The position numbers and the translations under genes were made by a program. This document shows positions 49,405 to 58,995 of a stretch of DNA of 64,000 nucleotides, in pieces. Position 1 is the stretch's first letter, and each line of letters begins with the position of its first letter. The notes under the pieces were generated by a model. The model did no database searches. It saw only the letters and a program-made list of their open reading frames with translations, and was not told the origin of the DNA. The DNA lies in assembly GCF_003721595.1 (NCBI RefSeq), contig NZ_RJJR01000004.1, positions 296,809 through 360,808 of the forward strand, read 5' to 3'. This DNA comes from Hanamia caeni. Its GTDB lineage: Bacteria > Bacteroidota > Bacteroidia > Chitinophagales > Chitinophagaceae.

Positions 49405-52400
49405 AAAACTTTTTCATAACATATAAAAATCCGCTTACGGTTGTCATTTCGCTCATCATCATGGGTGGGATTTTCGTATACAGCAGTTTGCAAACTTCTC
49501 TTTTTCCTGAAATTACTTTTCCGAAAATTAAAGTTATCGCCGATGCGGGATTACAACCGGTAAACCAAATGATGGTAACCGTTACCCGTCCTTTGGAAAA
49601 TGCTATTAAAAAGGTACCCGACCTTGATTATGTACGCAGTACCACCAGCCGGGGCAGTTGCGAAATTTCTGCTTTTCTCAACTGGAATGCGAATGTGGAT
49701 TTGAGCCTTCAGCGCATTGAAGCAAGGATAGCGCAAATTCAAAACACACTTCCGGCAAGTGTTCAGATTACTGCTGAAAGAATGAACCCTTCCATTCTGC
49801 CGGTAATCGGGTATGCATTAGAAACAAACAGCAACAGCCACACGGCAATTGATATGAAGATGCTGGCGCTTTATACCATCAAACCTTTTTTGTCGCAGGT
49901 AAAAGGCGTATCCGAAGTGCGGATTATTGGCGGTAAACAAAAAGAATATTGGCTTACGCTGAACCCGCAAAAAATGAGTACGCTGGGCATCACACCGGAT
50001 ATGCTGGTTGCCACCTTAAATCAAACCAATTTCATACAATCCAACGGTTATTTATCAGACTATCGCCTGCTGTATCTTTCCATTACTGATGCTACAGTAC
50101 ATTCATTGGATGAACTGAAAAACCTTGTTATTTCCAACAACGGTAAACGTATTGTTCAGCTAAAAGATATTTCAGACATCACCATCAGTCCCGGTGTAGA
50201 ATACACGAAAATAAATGCCAATGGAAAAGAAAGTTTGTTGATAGCTATCATTAAGCAACCCAATGCCAACCTGATATCTGTATCAGATGGTATGGCTAAA
50301 AAAGTGGAAGAATTAAAAAAAACACTTTCCCAAGGTGTGACGCTACGTCCCTATTATGTGCAGGCCAATTTTGTAAATGATGCGGTTAAAAGTGTAACCG
50401 ATAGTTTGTGGATTGGGTTAGTGCTGGCGATTGTTGTAGCGATTATTTTTCTTAGGTCTGTTAAAGCAAGTGCCACAATTTTAATTACTATTCCAATCAC
50501 GATATGCCTTTCCCTGATTGCCATGTACACGGTTGGCTACACACTGAACATAATGACATTGGGCGCTATTGCTGCTGCCATTGGTCTGATAATAGATGAT
50601 GCTATTGTGGTGGTAGAACAAATATACCGGTCGCATGAAGAACATCCGGATGAACCATCGAAAAGTGTAGTGCAAAAAGCCATTCATTATTTGTTCCCCG
50701 CCATGGTTGGCTCTTCACTCAGCACCATTGTTATTTTTATTCCATTTGAATTGATGAGCGGCGTGGCAGGTGCTTATTTTAAAGTAATGACCAACACCAT
50801 GATCATTACATTAGTCTCTTCTTTTTTTGTTACATGGATTTGCCTGCCGGTGATTTATTTATTGCTGACAAAAGAAAAGAAGGTTGCAAAAGTGAAAGAA
50901 AAGCCGCGTGAAGTAAAAAAGCAAAAGTGGGTTTCGTTTTTCATCCATAAACCTTATATCAGCTTTATTATCGTGGCAGTTTTTGGTATTTCTATCTGGC
51001 TGATTTTACCCAGACTGGAAACAGGTTTTTTACCTGAAATGGATGAAGGCAGTATTGTGCTTGATTACAATTCGCCACCCGGCACCTCGCTGGAAGAAAC
51101 CGACCGCATGCTGCGACAGGTTGAAAAAATCATTACTTCTGTTCCCGAAGTGGAAGCCTATTCAAGGAGAACAGGAACGCAAATGGGTTTCTTTATTACA
51201 GAACCCAATAATGGCGATTACCTGATTCAACTAAAGAAGAGACGCAACCGCACCACGCAGGAAGTTACCAGTGAATTAAGGCAACGAATAGAAGCATCGC
51301 AACCGGCACTCACGGTTGATTTTGGGCAGGTTATTGGCGACATGCTAGGCGACCTTATGACTTCTGTGCAGCCGATTGAAATTAAAGTCTTTGGCGATGA
51401 CACTAAAAAGTTGCAGCATTTTTCGGAGCAAACGGCTGAAATTATCAGCCAAGTGCCGGGCACTGCAGATGTATTCAATGGCATTGTGATTGCCGGTCCT
51501 TCGGTGAGCATTATTCCAAACAATACAGCCCTCGCGCAATATGGCATTACGCCACAATCGCTGCAAACACAGATGCAAATGACGTTGCAGGGTGTGCTGG
51601 TAAACAATGGCATTTTGGAAAAAGAACAGCTATCGGTTATCCGGATTAAATTTCCTGTTAGTGAGAATAGTATTGAAGGCCTGAAGCAAATTAAAATATT
51701 TTCACCATCAGGCAGGTTGATTCCTATCACACAGTTAGCAACTATTCAATTAAATTCCGGTGATGCAGAAATCCAAAGAGAAAACCTGCAATCCATGGGC
51801 GTGGTTACTGCCCGACTTGAAAACCGCGACCTGGGCAGCGTAATGAAAGATATTCAAAAAGAAGTAAAATCGCAATTAGCCATGCCGCAAGGCTATCATG
51901 TAGAATACGGCGGCGCTTATGCCGAACAACAACAATCCTTTCATGAACTGCTGCTCATTTTAATTATCTCAAGCTTTTTGGTGTTTGGAGTAATTCTTTT
52001 TTTATTCCGTGATTTTTCTGTGGCATTAACCATTTTGGTTATCGCCGTGTTAGGAATTGCCGGAAGTTATATTGCTCTTTACATTACCAATACGCCTTTG
52101 AATGTGGGCAGTTATACCGGCCTGATTATGATTGTCGGTATTATTGGCGAAAATGCCATCTTCACGTATTTGCAATTCAGACAATCATTGCAGGAAAATC
52201 AAAGTGTGGACGATTCCATTGTATATGCCATATCCACCCGCCTCCGCCCCAAGTTGATGACTGCTTTAGGCGCCATCATTGCATTAATGCCGCTGGCATT
52301 GGGCATTGGTACCGGCGCAGAATTGCATCAGCCGTTAGCGATTGCAGTTATTGGTGGCTTTATAGCTGCACTTCCGCTTTTACTTATTGTACTTCCATCT

Positions 52401-52442
52401 GCCTTACGGCTGATAAACCGCGGAAAGATTGAGCAAAAATAA
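49401..52442 (+). CDS. RND efflux transporter permease (AcrB/CusA superfamily)
   Basis: A 1013-residue proton-driven pump with 12 membrane segments (first at ~12-30, a group at ~335-480, one at ~520-540, a last group at ~845-1000) and two large periplasmic loops. The fourth membrane segment has AIGLIIDDAIVVVEQI with the DD proton-relay pair. The periplasmic part shows AGLQPVNQMMVTVTRPLENAIKKVPDLDYVRSTTSRG and PEMDEGSIVLDYNSPPGTSLEETDRML. The second resembles CusA/HME members, whereas methionine clusters for metal export are not evident. Substrate class (metal or organic) therefore stays open. It is the last gene of the efflux operon. Confidence 0.94.
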   Translation: MKNFFITYKNPLTVVISLIIMGGIFVYSSLQTSLFPEITFPKIKVIADAGLQPVNQMMVTVTRPLENAIKKVPDLDYVRSTTSRGSCEISAFLNWNANVDLSLQRIEARIAQIQNTLPASVQITAERMNPSILPVIGYALETNSNSHTAIDMKMLALYTIKPFLSQVKGVSEVRIIGGKQKEYWLTLNPQKMSTLGITPDMLVATLNQTNFIQSNGYLSDYRLLYLSITDATVHSLDELKNLVISNNGKRIVQLKDISDITISPGVEYTKINANGKESLLIAIIKQPNANLISVSDGMAKKVEELKKTLSQGVTLRPYYVQANFVNDAVKSVTDSLWIGLVLAIVVAIIFLRSVKASATILITIPITICLSLIAMYTVGYTLNIMTLGAIAAAIGLIIDDAIVVVEQIYRSHEEHPDEPSKSVVQKAIHYLFPAMVGSSLSTIVIFIPFELMSGVAGAYFKVMTNTMIITLVSSFFVTWICLPVIYLLLTKEKKVAKVKEKPREVKKQKWVSFFIHKPYISFIIVAVFGISIWLILPRLETGFLPEMDEGSIVLDYNSPPGTSLEETDRMLRQVEKIITSVPEVEAYSRRTGTQMGFFITEPNNGDYLIQLKKRRNRTTQEVTSELRQRIEASQPALTVDFGQVIGDMLGDLMTSVQPIEIKVFGDDTKKLQHFSEQTAEIISQVPGTADVFNGIVIAGPSVSIIPNNTALAQYGITPQSLQTQMQMTLQGVLVNNGILEKEQLSVIRIKFPVSENSIEGLKQIKIFSPSGRLIPITQLATIQLNSGDAEIQRENLQSMGVVTARLENRDLGSVMKDIQKEVKSQLAMPQGYHVEYGGAYAEQQQSFHELLLILIISSFLVFGVILFLFRDFSVALTILVIAVLGIAGSYIALYITNTPLNVGSYTGLIMIVGIIGENAIFTYLQFRQSLQENQSVDDSIVYAISTRLRPKLMTALGAIIALMPLALGIGTGAELHQPLAIAVIGGFIAALPLLLIVLPSALRLINRGKIEQK

Positions 52443-52476
52443 ATAGTAGATTAAATATTGAAGTGGGGCTATTTTA

Positions 52477-53007
52477 TCAGGAATGAACAATAAGATCTCT
52501 GTTCCCAAAAACAATTTCTCTTCCTATAACACCTTTTTCAGATGGCTCATATTTAGCCACCATTGAGAGGCCAAGCGATGGTAGCGTAAGCTTCATAGTC
52601 CTGTTTTTTATGAGGAGTATTTGTCCATCCATGAAATAAGAGGAAGTGGAATCTCTTTTGTCGATAAAAACTTGTGTCTGTTCTACGGTTATGTCTTTAT
52701 GATATTTAAGAAAGTCTTGTATAGCATAAATTTCTTCGTCCTTAATAATAGCAGGCTTACCCTTCCAATAAAATAAACTTACCACGCCGTTTATTTCTTT
52801 ACTAATATTATTAATAATTTCTTCGGAAGTTTTTACAAATACATAAGACTTGAACAAGGCTTCAACTGTAATAGTTTTCCTAAATAAATGTTTACCTTCC
52901 TTTTTAATCAAAGGGCAAAAATTCTCAATATTTTTTTTAGTCAAGGAAAGCGATACTTTTCTTTCGCAGTGTAGCTTTGTGTAAACTGCGTACCAATTAT
53001 TCTGCAT
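52477..53007 (-). CDS. UpxY-family NusG-like transcription antiterminator
   Basis: A 176-residue NusG paralog. The NGN domain opens WYAVYTKLHCERKVSLSLTKKNIENFCPLIKKE, followed by EALFKSYVFVKTSEEI and GVVSLFYWKGKPAIIKDEEIYAIQDFL; a short C-terminal KOW-like part contains DGQILLIKNRTMKLTLPSLGLSMVAKYEP. UpxY proteins normally sit at the head of capsule or exopolysaccharide operons and keep RNA polymerase running through that operon. Here no such genes follow: the next gene on its downstream side is the convergent RND permease. It may act in trans or be a relic of a lost surface polysaccharide operon. Confidence 0.9.
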   Translation of the reverse strand: MQNNWYAVYTKLHCERKVSLSLTKKNIENFCPLIKKEGKHLFRKTITVEALFKSYVFVKTSEEIINNISKEINGVVSLFYWKGKPAIIKDEEIYAIQDFLKYHKDITVEQTQVFIDKRDSTSSYFMDGQILLIKNRTMKLTLPSLGLSMVAKYEPSEKGVIGREIVFGNRDLIVHS

Positions 53008-53445
53008 TTTTATCTTTTTAAGATTTGCAGTAATTCGTAGGATTGATGAACTACATTAAGAAGATAATTCTATAAAAATATACTATCTTATTAATATAGA
53101 TGGTTGGTTTTCTATTAAGACATTTTCATTTCTAATAGCATGCCAATTAGTTGGTTTGCTGCAAACTATGTTGAAAATCCTTGAAAGACGCGACAAACAT
53201 AATTTGATAAGACATAAAGGTAGTAAACATTTTCAACTTGTTAAGGAAATTGTTCTACATTTTTTGGAGGGTTCGCCTCACTTCCGGTTAAATTAAAAAA
53301 AATATATTCTGTCCGTTTCCGATTTTTTCAGAAGAATGGGACTCTGGAAATAATTCCCTTCATTTCAGTTGTATTGTGTGGTGAAATTTAATTCGCAAAC
53401 AATATTATTTAGCAGCCAAGCGAAATCCCCGTTAGTTTTATCAAT
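53008..53445. other. Long divergent intergenic region between upxY-like gene and receiver gene
   Basis: About 440 bp with no recognisable gene on either strand. It should hold the upxY-like promoter; an imperfect minus-strand TATATTTT box lies near 53075. The rest is AT-rich sequence of unknown use, possibly a long untranslated leader. Confidence 0.4.
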
Positions 53446-53453
53446 TATCTTTG
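53446..53453 (+). promoter_or_regulatory. Promoter -7 box (TATCTTTG) for the receiver/kinase pair
   Basis: TATCTTTG matches TAnnTTTG exactly, about 40-50 bp before the start of the receiver gene. A -33 TTTG is not seen at the standard spacing. Confidence 0.45.
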
Positions 53454-53492
53454 CTTTGGCATATTTAATTTCTAAGTTTTAAAACTACCCCT

Positions 53493-53948
53493 TTGGAAAG
53501 AATGCACATTTTATTGGTGGAGGATAACGAAGGGGATGTAATACTCACCTCGGAAGCCTTTGAAAGTGCAAAGTTGGCATCCGACCTCAGCGTGGTCAGG
53601 GATGGTGAGTCAGCAATTGATTTTTTATTGAAGAGACATCAATACCTGCATGTAAAAGTCCCGGATTTAATATTACTTGACTTAAATCTTCCAAGGAAAA
53701 ACGGATTTGAGGTATTACAATTTTTGAAAGCGGATACGAATTTAAAGCATATTCCCGTTATTGTGTTATCAACGTCTTCTTCCATGAATGATGTTAATAA
53801 GTGCTATGAAAACTATGCAAATTGTTATATAACCAAGCCAATGGATATCGAAAGCTTTTTTAGTATCGTTTCTAAAATTGAAAATTTTTGGCTTTCAACA
53901 GTAACCCTACCGAAGAAAAACAGAATAGAAAATGACCAAAGACAGTAG
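53493..53948 (+). CDS. Single-domain response regulator (Rcp1-like)
   Basis: A ~150-residue receiver protein without an output domain. The acidic pair in HILLVEDNEGDV, the phosphorylated Asp in LILLDLNLPRKNGFEVL (residue 63 from the first start) and Lys in CYITKPMD are all present. The EDNEGDVILTSEAF opening is typical of Rcp1-type receivers that work with phytochrome-like or other kinases as relay partners. The frame has a possible TTG start at 53493 and an ATG three codons later, which is the likelier start. Its end overlaps the next gene by 17 bp, so the two proteins probably act together. Confidence 0.9.
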   Translation: MERMHILLVEDNEGDVILTSEAFESAKLASDLSVVRDGESAIDFLLKRHQYLHVKVPDLILLDLNLPRKNGFEVLQFLKADTNLKHIPVIVLSTSSSMNDVNKCYENYANCYITKPMDIESFFSIVSKIENFWLSTVTLPKKNRIENDQRQ

Positions 53949-55392
53949 TGACTATTATATCTTACTTATCGAGGATAATCCGGGAGATATTGTTCTTATA
54001 CAGGAATATTTATCGGAACAGATTCAAGATCCGCACATAACTGTCGTAAGTAATTTTTTAAAAGCCTCCGACATTTTAAAGAAGAATAACCAGTTTGATA
54101 TTATCCTTTTGGATTTGTCGCTACCCGACAAGTTTGGTACAGAATTAATTAACGAAGTGCTGGAAATGGTAAAAGATATTCCGGTAATTATTTTGACCGA
54201 TTTTTCTGATGTGGGATTTAGCATCAAGTCTATTTCATATGGCGTATCAGACTATTTAATAAAAAATGATTTAAATGCTTCTTCTCTCTATAAAAGCATT
54301 CTTTATTGCCTCGAAAGAAAAAAAAGAGTACATGAACTTTGGGAATCTGAAAAACGGTATAGCGATCTTTTTAGGCTAAATCCACAACCCATCTGGATTT
54401 ATGAACCGGAAACGCTGAAAATTATCCAGGTAAATCACGCCGCGGTCGAATTGTATGGATACACGATGGAAGAATTTCGGGCGCTTACTCTCAGGGATAT
54501 AAAACTTGAGGAAGACGTAGATCTTCTGAAACAGACCCTAAAGCAAATTGAAGGAAGTAAGCAAGCTTTTCAAAAGAAAACGAAGCATTATACCAAATAC
54601 GGAGAACTTTTGGATGTAGAAATTCAGGCCACCTTTATTCATATAAATGAAAAAAAATACAGGATCGTAATTATAACGGATGTTACGGAAAAAATCCGGA
54701 TGGAGCAGCAGATTACCAGGGCTATAATTAAGACTCAGGAAAATGAAAGATTTGAGATAGGCGCTGAATTGCACGACAATATTTGCCAGATTTTAGCTAC
54801 AACACACATCACTCTGGGCGTTTTAAAAAAATCAATCAACCCCCATGGCATGGAACTGTTTGGGCAATGCAGGGATTATATAAAATTAGCTACCCGCGAA
54901 ATCCGTAATCTTTCTCACAGGCTGGCTCCGGCATTTTTTAATGATTCAACGCTGGAAGAAGCCTTCTCAATGTTGTTAAAAAGCAGCAATATTGAAAACA
55001 AATACACTATTTCTCTTTTCTTTGATCCATTGATTGCTGATCTGGAAATTGACCATGATATACAGCTCAACTTATACAGAATTTTACAGGAGCAATTGCG
55101 GAACATTGTAAAATATGCGCATTGTAAAAATATCGGGGTTGAAGTTTTAATATCAAAGCATAAGCTAAAAATGCGCATTTCGGATGACGGTGTCGGGTTT
55201 GAAATGGATAATTTTAGCGGTGGAATAGGCATTTCAAATATGAAAAGAAGAACTGAGTTATTCCGGGGAGATTTTAGTATTAATTCTAATCCCGGAAAAG
55301 GGTGTGAAGTGCTAATCGAAATACCTGTAAAATCAGAGAATGTAATTCGTAAAAAAAGAAGTTCAGACTCTTCGGTGGCTGAATTAAAATAA
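53932..55392 (+). CDS. Hybrid receiver-PAS-histidine kinase (NarX/HisKA_3 type)
   Basis: A 486-residue cytoplasmic protein. Residues ~8-130 are a receiver (LLIEDNPGDIVLIQEYL; phosphorylated Asp61 in IILLDLSLPDKFG); ~140-255 are a PAS domain (YSDLFRLNPQPIWIYEPETLKIIQVNHAAVELYGYTMEEF); ~270-345 are a HisKA_3 dimerisation domain with His281 in GAELHDNICQILATTHITLG; ~380-480 are the ATPase (LRNIVKYAHCKNIGVEV, ISDDGVGFEM, GGIGISNMKRRTELFRGDF). There are no membrane segments. It overlaps the Rcp1-like gene. The expected LuxR-type DNA-binding partner is not encoded nearby. Confidence 0.92.
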   Translation: MTKDSSDYYILLIEDNPGDIVLIQEYLSEQIQDPHITVVSNFLKASDILKKNNQFDIILLDLSLPDKFGTELINEVLEMVKDIPVIILTDFSDVGFSIKSISYGVSDYLIKNDLNASSLYKSILYCLERKKRVHELWESEKRYSDLFRLNPQPIWIYEPETLKIIQVNHAAVELYGYTMEEFRALTLRDIKLEEDVDLLKQTLKQIEGSKQAFQKKTKHYTKYGELLDVEIQATFIHINEKKYRIVIITDVTEKIRMEQQITRAIIKTQENERFEIGAELHDNICQILATTHITLGVLKKSINPHGMELFGQCRDYIKLATREIRNLSHRLAPAFFNDSTLEEAFSMLLKSSNIENKYTISLFFDPLIADLEIDHDIQLNLYRILQEQLRNIVKYAHCKNIGVEVLISKHKLKMRISDDGVGFEMDNFSGGIGISNMKRRTELFRGDFSINSNPGKGCEVLIEIPVKSENVIRKKRSSDSSVAELK

Positions 55393-55469
55393 CCGTTTTG
55401 TGCATGAGCACTAAATAAAATTTAGTACTATTTGCTGCTTTACTATTCCTGCAGTTTTTCCGAAAGGCA

Positions 55470-56444
55470 CTAAGATTTCTTACCCACTTCATGGGTTTTC
55501 AATTCTGTATTTTCTTTCTCCTGTATTGATTTTTTGCCGACTTCCACCTCCACAATTTTTGTGGTTACGGCATAATCATCTGGACGGATTTCCGCACCGA
55601 ATTCAACCGCATACGCCTTCGTGAATTCCGCCCCAAAATAAAGTATCATTGCTGAAAAATATACCCACAACAGTAAAATTACAAGCGACCCGGCAGCGCC
55701 ATACGTGGTTCCTACATTGCTTTTGCTTATATAGAACGAAATACCGAATTTGGCCAGCATAAATAATACAGCAGTGGTGATTGCTCCCGTTAAAACATCT
55801 TTCCACCGGATTTTTGCATCTGGCAACACCTTAAAAATTGCTCCGAAGATTAAAGCAGTTACAATAAGGGTAATGAGTGTGTTGATTATGTACAAAAATA
55901 CAACGGTTATTTGCGGAAAATGGGCCTTTAGCGCATCGCTAAAGCCATCAATCAGAGTGGAAAGTGTTAAAGACACTAATAACAGAAATGCCAGACCGAT
56001 AATTACCGAAAATGACAAGAACCTGTTTTTTAAAAAATTGAGCCAGCTTTTTTTAGGTTTTGGCTTTATGCCCCAGATATAATTAATAGTATCCTGTATT
56101 TGTGCAAAAACCGTTGTAGCCCCTACAATTAAAGTAACTATCCCGATAATAGCAGCCAACTTACTCTTTCCGGAAAGCGATGCATTTTGAATCATAGTTT
56201 GCAGTTGTGAGGCCGCATTGGAGCCAATAAAATTGCTTAGCTGATCATATATTTTGCCCTGAGCTGCATCCTGCCCCAAAAAAATTCCGCTTAATGAAAT
56301 AATAATTATCAGCAACGGCGCCATTGAAAAAAGGGTATAGTATGAAAGTGAACTACTCATTTTGGTAATTCTATCATTCGAAAAGCCTTTGAAAGAATTC
56401 TTTAATACTTTCCACAATTTTTTAAAAGTCACTTTTTTCTTCAT
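55470..56444 (-). CDS. YihY/BrkB-family membrane protein
   Basis: A 324-residue inner-membrane protein with about six segments. It carries the family's SSSLSYYTLFSMAPLLIIIISL, GATTVFAQIQDTINYIWGIKPKPK, and the late GTTYGAAGSLVILLLWVYFSAMILYFGAEFTKAYA segments. These proteins were once annotated as RNase BN, which is not correct, and their real activity is not established. The C-terminal ~40 residues are charged and cytoplasmic (TKIVEVEVGKKSIQEKENTELK). It is a single gene, convergent with the kinase gene. Confidence 0.92.
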   Translation of the reverse strand: MKKKVTFKKLWKVLKNSFKGFSNDRITKMSSSLSYYTLFSMAPLLIIIISLSGIFLGQDAAQGKIYDQLSNFIGSNAASQLQTMIQNASLSGKSKLAAIIGIVTLIVGATTVFAQIQDTINYIWGIKPKPKKSWLNFLKNRFLSFSVIIGLAFLLLVSLTLSTLIDGFSDALKAHFPQITVVFLYIINTLITLIVTALIFGAIFKVLPDAKIRWKDVLTGAITTAVLFMLAKFGISFYISKSNVGTTYGAAGSLVILLLWVYFSAMILYFGAEFTKAYAVEFGAEIRPDDYAVTTKIVEVEVGKKSIQEKENTELKTHEVGKKS

Positions 56445-56585
56445 ATTTTTCTAAAGGGTTTAGTTACCCACTGCAAAAAAACTACCAATATGTTTTTAAT
56501 TTTCTATTATTTACATAATCAACAGAATCGGCTCGCAGGAGCATACCGGGATAATTTCCTGTTCAATGAAAATGTTTGAGCGCAA

Positions 56586-57050
56586 ATGATAAAACTTATG
56601 TACACTTTTAACCGGGTCGATTCTTCTCATGAAGATTTTAAAAAACTGGTTTTGCTGCTCGACGAAGAACTCGCGAAAAGAGATGGAGAGGAGCATGCTT
56701 TTTATGATCAGTTCAATAAAATAGAAAATATTAATAACGTTATTGTCGCTTATGCGGGTCAGCAACCGGTGGCCGCAGGCGCATTCAAAAAATTTTCGCC
56801 GGAAGCTGTAGAAATAAAAAGAATGTTTGTGATGCCCGGTTTCAGGCGAAAAGGAATTGCCTTTCAGGTTTTAGAACAACTGGAAAACTGGGCGGCCGGA
56901 TTAGGCTGTTCGTATTGCGTATTGGAAACCGGTAAAAAACAACCCGAAGCGATTGCTTTGTATAAGAAATCTGGTTATAAAGTTATTCCAAACTACGGCC
57001 AGTATAAAAATGTGGCAAATAGTGTGTGTATGCGGAAAGAAATTAGTTAG
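56586..57050 (+). CDS. GNAT-family N-acetyltransferase
   Basis: A 154-residue acetyl-CoA-dependent acetyltransferase. The coenzyme-binding motif is FVMPGFRRKGIAFQVLEQLENWA (R-R-K-G-I-A in the Q/RxxGxG/A position), preceded by EAVEIKRMFV and followed by YCVLETGKKQPEAIALYKKSGYKVIPNYGQY, the standard end of the fold. The substrate is not visible. A second Met four codons later could be the start. It stands alone between the YihY gene (divergent) and the second sigma factor. Confidence 0.9.
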   Translation: MIKLMYTFNRVDSSHEDFKKLVLLLDEELAKRDGEEHAFYDQFNKIENINNVIVAYAGQQPVAAGAFKKFSPEAVEIKRMFVMPGFRRKGIAFQVLEQLENWAAGLGCSYCVLETGKKQPEAIALYKKSGYKVIPNYGQYKNVANSVCMRKEIS

Positions 57051-57139
57051 AATTAAAAAATAAATATTCCTGTTATTTATTTATTTACTGTCAACAGCTT
57101 TCAGAAAATTTACCTGAAAATAAATGTTCAAATCAAATA

Positions 57140-57173
57140 TTTGGAAACAAATAATTGAATTCGGTTAATTTTA
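57140..57173 (+). promoter_or_regulatory. Possible promoter of the second sigma/FecR/SusCD operon
   Basis: TTTG at 57140 and TAATTTTA at 57166 (one mismatch to TAnnTTTG) are separated by 22 bp, slightly longer than usual. The site is 45 bp before the sigma gene. No CAAACGGT-type palindrome is present, so this operon is not obviously under the LacI-type protein. Confidence 0.35.
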
Positions 57174-57218
57174 CAAAACAAATCAGGTGAAATCTTATTG
57201 CTTGAATTTCTAAAATAA

Positions 57219-57824
57219 ATGGGAATGAATCCGGATGCCAATTTCTCTGAAGGCAATCAAAAAAAACTTTTAACCCAAATATCATTAGGTGACCAGAGCT
57301 CTTTTCGCCAATTATATCACCAGTTTTATAAAAAGCTTTTGCAATTTGCTTTCGTTATAACCAGGAATAATGAAGTGGCCGAAGAATTAGTGGAAGATGT
57401 TTTTATCAAATTCTGGAAGAATAAAAAGAACGCTGAAAATATCCGCAATGTAAAAGTTTATCTTTACTCGGCCGCCAAAAATACCTGTCTGAATTACCTG
57501 TCTTCCAAGGCGCATGAAAATATCACCCAACCATTTGATGCCATAAATATTGAATTGGCAAATCCACTCTCTCCTGACCAGATTTTGATTTACAGGGAAA
57601 CTTATACTAAAATCAAAAGCGCAATAGAAACCCTGCCACCACGCTGCAAAATGATATTTAAACTGATAAGGGAAGACGGTTTAAAATATAAAGAAGTGGC
57701 TGAAATTTTAAACTTATCCATCAGCACCATTGAGGCTCAAATGACAATTGCCATTCGCCGGATTGCTTTTATTATTAAAGAAGATTTGGAAAAAACTCCG
57801 GTTTCTTCAAACTCAAAAAAATAA
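57219..57824 (+). CDS. ECF RNA polymerase sigma factor (FecI-like), second copy
   Basis: A 201-residue sigma factor with region 2 (FRQLYHQFYKKLLQFAFVITRNNEVAEELVEDVFIKFWKNKKN) and region 4 (TLPPRCKMIFKLIREDGLKYKEVAEILNLSISTIEAQMTIAIRRI). It lacks the hydrophobic tail seen in the first sigma factor of the window and ends in a polar PVSSNSKK. The ATG at 57219 is preceded by an A-rich stretch. Together with the next three genes it forms the standard sigma/anti-sigma/SusC/SusD relay. Confidence 0.94.
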   Translation: MGMNPDANFSEGNQKKLLTQISLGDQSSFRQLYHQFYKKLLQFAFVITRNNEVAEELVEDVFIKFWKNKKNAENIRNVKVYLYSAAKNTCLNYLSSKAHENITQPFDAINIELANPLSPDQILIYRETYTKIKSAIETLPPRCKMIFKLIREDGLKYKEVAEILNLSISTIEAQMTIAIRRIAFIIKEDLEKTPVSSNSKK

Positions 57825-57888
57825 ATCCAAAAAGTTTTAGGGGATAAATGTTGGTTTACTGTCTTATTATGAAAGACCGTTTACTTTC

Positions 57889-58995
57889 ATGCAGCATCCC
57901 GACAACAGGATTTGGAATTTATTGGCGCTAAAACTTTCAGGAGAAGCTTTCCCGCATGATTTGGCAGAATTGGATGCCTATTTTATTGATCATCCTGAAG
58001 AAAAAAAAATAGCAGACCACATTTTCTCTTTTTGGAATGGAAAAAGCGATTCTGTGGATATCACCGATGAAATGGAAGAAGAAAGATTCCATCTCATTTT
58101 AGATGCTGAGGAGGAGGAAGAAAAAGAACACATACCATTTATACCGGTCAGCAAAATAAATGGAAATAAATATGCATGGCTGTATGTGGCTGCATCTGTT
58201 ATTTTGATATTTGGGATTGGTTTTTTATTTAAAAAAAATCTTCTAGATAAGTCTACCATTTCTGAAAAGTTGCAACAGGTTTTTGTAAAACCGGGTTCAA
58301 AGTCGAAAATTATTTTGCCTGATGGAACGGTGGTAAGATTGAACGGCTCATCTAAATTAAGCTACCCCAAGGATTTTAATAAAAATGTAAGAGAGGTAAA
58401 TCTGGAAGGTGAGGCTTATTTTGATGTTACCAAAAATGCGGCGCATCCTTTTATAGTTCATACTTCCAATATTGACATTAAAGTGCTTGGTACTGTCTTT
58501 AATGTAAAGTCTTATGAACAGGATCAGACCATTGAAACTACTTTGCTGAGAGGAAGCATTGAAGTTTACTACAAAGATGATCCATCCGCGCCGAAAGTTA
58601 TTTTGAAGCCAAACGAAAAATTGGTTTATAGAAAAGACAAAGCAGATGACCTCGCTCCTCAAAAAAATGAAGCCGGAGATTCTCTGAAAAAATACGAACG
58701 CGGCCAGGATATTTCTATTTCAACACTGGCGGCTAATAGGCCTGACAGCCTTAAAGAAGAAACCTCATGGCTTTATAACCGTTTGGTGATTAATGGAGAT
58801 GATTTTAATAACCTGGCCGCAAAATTTGAGCGCTGGTATGGTGTAAAAATCAATATCCTAAGCAAGGACCTGGAAAAGTATCACTTCAACGGAATTTTTG
58901 AAAACGAAACGATCGAGCAGGCTTTAAATGCTTTGCAACTGACCGTAAAGTTTCATTATAAAATCAATGATGAAGTAGTAGAGATTATGGATTAA
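57889..58995 (+). CDS. FecR-family anti-sigma factor, second copy
   Basis: A 368-residue inner-membrane protein. An acidic cytoplasmic part (including EEEEEKE near 75) precedes one membrane segment at ~95-112 (AWLYVAASVILIFGIGFLF). The periplasmic FecR domain shows VFVKPGSKSKIILPDGTVVRLNGSSKLSYP, GEAYFDVTKNAAHPFIVH and VLGTVFNVKSY, and a C-terminal DUF4974-like part (WLYNRLVINGDDFNNLAAKFERWYGVKI ... ALNALQLTVKFHYKI) ends it. It should bind the second sigma factor and be contacted by the STN domain of the following SusC. It follows the sigma gene after 64 bp. Confidence 0.94.
   Translation: MQHPDNRIWNLLALKLSGEAFPHDLAELDAYFIDHPEEKKIADHIFSFWNGKSDSVDITDEMEEERFHLILDAEEEEEKEHIPFIPVSKINGNKYAWLYVAASVILIFGIGFLFKKNLLDKSTISEKLQQVFVKPGSKSKIILPDGTVVRLNGSSKLSYPKDFNKNVREVNLEGEAYFDVTKNAAHPFIVHTSNIDIKVLGTVFNVKSYEQDQTIETTLLRGSIEVYYKDDPSAPKVILKPNEKLVYRKDKADDLAPQKNEAGDSLKKYERGQDISISTLAANRPDSLKEETSWLYNRLVINGDDFNNLAAKFERWYGVKINILSKDLEKYHFNGIFENETIEQALNALQLTVKFHYKINDEVVEIMD

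Noticed and set aside
51227..51730. 167-codon minus-strand frame inside the RND permease
   Set aside because: Antisense shadow of a conserved pump gene.
49401..52442. Certain assignment as a CusA copper/silver pump
   Set aside because: Some segments resemble CusA, but no methionine-rich metal path or metal-related neighbour gene was seen; the substrate is left open.
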